NCBI GenBank assembly: GCA_017449135.1
Contig: JAFSKE010000017.1
Coordinates: 1-40,295 of the forward strand
DNA from: Synergistaceae bacterium
GTDB lineage: Bacteria > Synergistota > Synergistia > Synergistales > Aminobacteriaceae
Length of the DNA stretch: 40,295 bases
Direction: 5' to 3'
The notes below the pieces were generated by a model, which saw only the letters and a list, made by a program, of their open reading frames with translations, did no database searches and was not told the origin of the DNA. Position 1 is the first letter of the stretch; every line of letters begins with the position of its first letter. Made by a program: the position numbers and the translations under genes. Positions 38,794 through 40,295 of the stretch are shown here, piece by piece.

Positions 38794-40295
38794 AATTGTC
38801 TTTTTTTTTCGATTAAATTTCTTTCAAATCTAAATTTTTATCCCTGCGTAAGAAATAAATTTTTTGCTTTTCTGCTCACGTTGGCAATGGCCGTCGGGCT
38901 GTTGTCGGGGATGAGTTTGACGGCGTATGCGGCGGAGAAATCAGAAACCATTTCTCTTATTGGCAGTCAAGATTCAGAGGTGACATCTGTTACGAGTGAG
39001 CATTTTAAGGTAAGTGCTGGTTATGGTAATATTAATGATGTGGGGCTTACTGTAAATAAATTTGGAGCTATGACCATTGAATCACTCAATGGAGAAAACA
39101 TCACTAAGATTGAGTTGTCATATGCTTGGAACTCAAACGCTCATACAGTATCAGTTACGCCGGGAACCCTTAATGATGCATACAACACTATTTCTGACAT
39201 TAACGCTACCAACGTAACAGTTAACTCATCTTCCGCTGCCGGAGTAAGATTTAATTCTGTAAAAATTTACTATTCATCCACTGATGTGGATGTGACAGGC
39301 GTAACACTAAGCCCTAACACTACACAGACGATTACAGTTGGTGAAAATGTTGCTTTTACAGCTACCGTTTCTCCCGACAACGCCACAAGCAAGACCGTAA
39401 CATGGACAACGAGCAGTGAGGATATAGTGTCAGTTGACCAAAGCGGAAAAGTTACAGCAATGGGAGTCGGAACGGCAACGATTACCGTAACGGCCACCAA
39501 CGGAACAACCGCAACCTCAGACGACAAAACAGCAACGTGTACGGTTACGGTAGTAAAAAATCCCACGATTACATTTAACGCTAATGACGGTTCGGGCTCA
39601 ATGAATGCGCAGACAATTTCGTATGATGTAGCAACGACCTTGACGGCAAACGCTTTTACCCGCACGGGCTGCACTTTTAACGGTTGGAATACATCGTCTG
39701 ACGGCACGGGAACAGGTTATGCGGACGGAGCTTCAATCAAATTAACCGCAGATACAACGCTTTATGCACAGTGGACGGCGATAAGTTACACAATAAGCTA
39801 CGACCTTGACGGCGGAACGAATAACACAGCTAACCCGACAAGCTACACGGTTACAAGCCCTGATATAACGTTGCAGGCTTCGACAAAAACGGGCTACACG
39901 TTTGCAAAATGGACGAGCGGGAACACGGAGATAACTTCAATTCCGCAAGGTTCAACGGGCAACAGAACATTAAAAGCTAATTGGACAGCAAACACTTACA
40001 CCATTAAATTTAACGGCAACGGCGGAACGGGTTCAATGAGCGATTTAACTTTAACTTATGACGTTGAAGGAAAATTGACCGATAACAAATTCACTCGTGC
40101 AGGTTATACTTTTAACGGCTGGAAGGACAACGACGGCAACAAAACTTATAACGGCGGTGCGTCTGTCAAAAATCTCACGGCCACGAACGGTGCAACAATA
40201 ACTCTTTATGCTCAATGGAAAGAAAACGAAAAAACTTCTGACCCTGAAGAGCCTAAACAGGAAGAGCAATCGCAGGAACAGGAAACCACAGACCC
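38734..40295 (+). CDS. Large secreted Big2 / InlB-repeat surface protein, partial
   Basis: An open frame to the window end, with its C-terminus outside. The signal peptide (NKFFAFLLTLAMAVGLLSGMSLTAYA) is encoded at 38854-38937. It is followed by an N-terminal domain, a Big_2 Ig-like domain (VTLSPNTTQTITVGENVAF to SGKVTAMGVGTATITV) and three Listeria-Bacteroides/InlB-type beta repeats ending in YAQWT, KANWTA and YAQWK. A Pro/Glu/Gln-rich linker then runs off the window. It is an adhesin or surface-exposed protein by family. The N-terminal start is unclear: the only upstream in-frame start (GTG 38734) lacks an RBS, and the good RBS serves an ATG in another frame. Base composition is higher in GC than the surrounding genes. 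Confidence 0.7.
   Translation, partial: MKNFHSTAQHSSAQHSTAPFNCLFFSIKFLSNLNFYPCVRNKFFAFLLTLAMAVGLLSGMSLTAYAAEKSETISLIGSQDSEVTSVTSEHFKVSAGYGNINDVGLTVNKFGAMTIESLNGENITKIELSYAWNSNAHTVSVTPGTLNDAYNTISDINATNVTVNSSSAAGVRFNSVKIYYSSTDVDVTGVTLSPNTTQTITVGENVAFTATVSPDNATSKTVTWTTSSEDIVSVDQSGKVTAMGVGTATITVTATNGTTATSDDKTATCTVTVVKNPTITFNANDGSGSMNAQTISYDVATTLTANAFTRTGCTFNGWNTSSDGTGTGYADGASIKLTADTTLYAQWTAISYTISYDLDGGTNNTANPTSYTVTSPDITLQASTKTGYTFAKWTSGNTEITSIPQGSTGNRTLKANWTANTYTIKFNGNGGTGSMSDLTLTYDVEGKLTDNKFTRAGYTFNGWKDNDGNKTYNGGASVKNLTATNGATITLYAQWKENEKTSDPEEPKQEEQSQEQETTD
38746..38785 (+). repeat. CACAG pentanucleotide tandem repeat (8 units)
   Basis: Eight successive units of CACAG (the fifth is CTCAG) cover 40 bases between the first ATG and the signal peptide of the surface protein. 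Because 5 is not a multiple of 3, gain or loss of units changes the reading frame. Confidence 0.95.

Noticed and set aside
39270-39707. Long minus-strand ORF of 145 residues over the surface protein
   Set aside because: It is the antisense of the Big2/InlB-repeat coding sequence. It has valine-rich low-complexity composition from the reversed threonine codons, no RBS, and no family resemblance.

Overview
The window is AT-rich, densely coded and entirely bacterial. I read the source as a low-GC, diderm, anaerobic, amino-acid-fermenting bacterium. The clues are LPS-type glycosyltransferases, a full branched-chain amino acid ABC importer, a multisubunit Mrp/Mnh Na+/H+ antiporter, a clostridial-type 2[4Fe-4S] ferredoxin and cysteine biosynthesis. 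A host-associated member of Synergistota is my best guess, but this rests on gene content only and a Bacillota relative is not excluded. Start sites generally have strong AGGAGG-type ribosome binding sites, and TTG starts are common. No rRNA, tRNA or CRISPR array was seen.

Layout. 4-1796 (+): two family-2 glycosyltransferases. 1820-6673 (-): livK-livH-livM-livG-livF, with a terminator and a repeat element between livK and livH. 6789-13337 (-): an Mrp antiporter operon read mnhE-F-G-mbhD-like-(53-aa ORF)-yefM-yoeB-mbhE/mnhB fusion-mnhC-mnhD-mnhD2. A toxin-antitoxin pair sits between two pieces that are contiguous in a full-length MrpA. 13420-18316 (+): a small operon with a promoter at 13353: an ACT-domain protein, a phage-replication-like/T5orf172 fusion, and a ~1250-residue fusion of coiled coil, decayed RecQ domain, UvrD-like helicase and Fe-S nuclease-like domain. 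18347-24666 (-): ferredoxin, AddA/RecB-like helicase-nuclease, YoaK-type membrane protein, a coiled-coil membrane protein and an orphan MacB-type permease. 24796-26706 (-): an ABC-F ATPase. 26777-29051 (+): three tandem paralogues of a secreted SH3b-like protein, the third broken. 29142-31479: hsp20 (-), then cysK-cysE (+). 31605-32786 (-): a TMEM43-family membrane protein. 32839-34204 (-): a solo tnpB insertion sequence with visible ends. 34227-36539 (-): a flippase-like protein, an isoprenylcysteine methyltransferase-like protein and an unknown protein. 36775-38528: an HxlR regulator divergent from an MBL hydrolase and a nitroreductase. 38709-40295 (+): the start of a large secreted Big2/InlB-repeat surface protein, which runs off the window.

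Three things stand out. First, a CACAG pentanucleotide tract (8 units) sits between the best start signal of the surface protein and its signal peptide. It is out of frame as given and would come into frame on gain of one unit, which suggests a phase-variation switch. Second, the T5orf172 plus RecQ-UvrD-nuclease gene pair is a candidate undescribed DNA-processing or defence module, with one helicase domain clearly inactivated. Third, a family of multi-hairpin interspersed repeats is scattered through the window. Several copies are absorbed in frame into coding sequences (ABC-F, methyltransferase, mnhG) or abut stop codons (cysE, hsp20).
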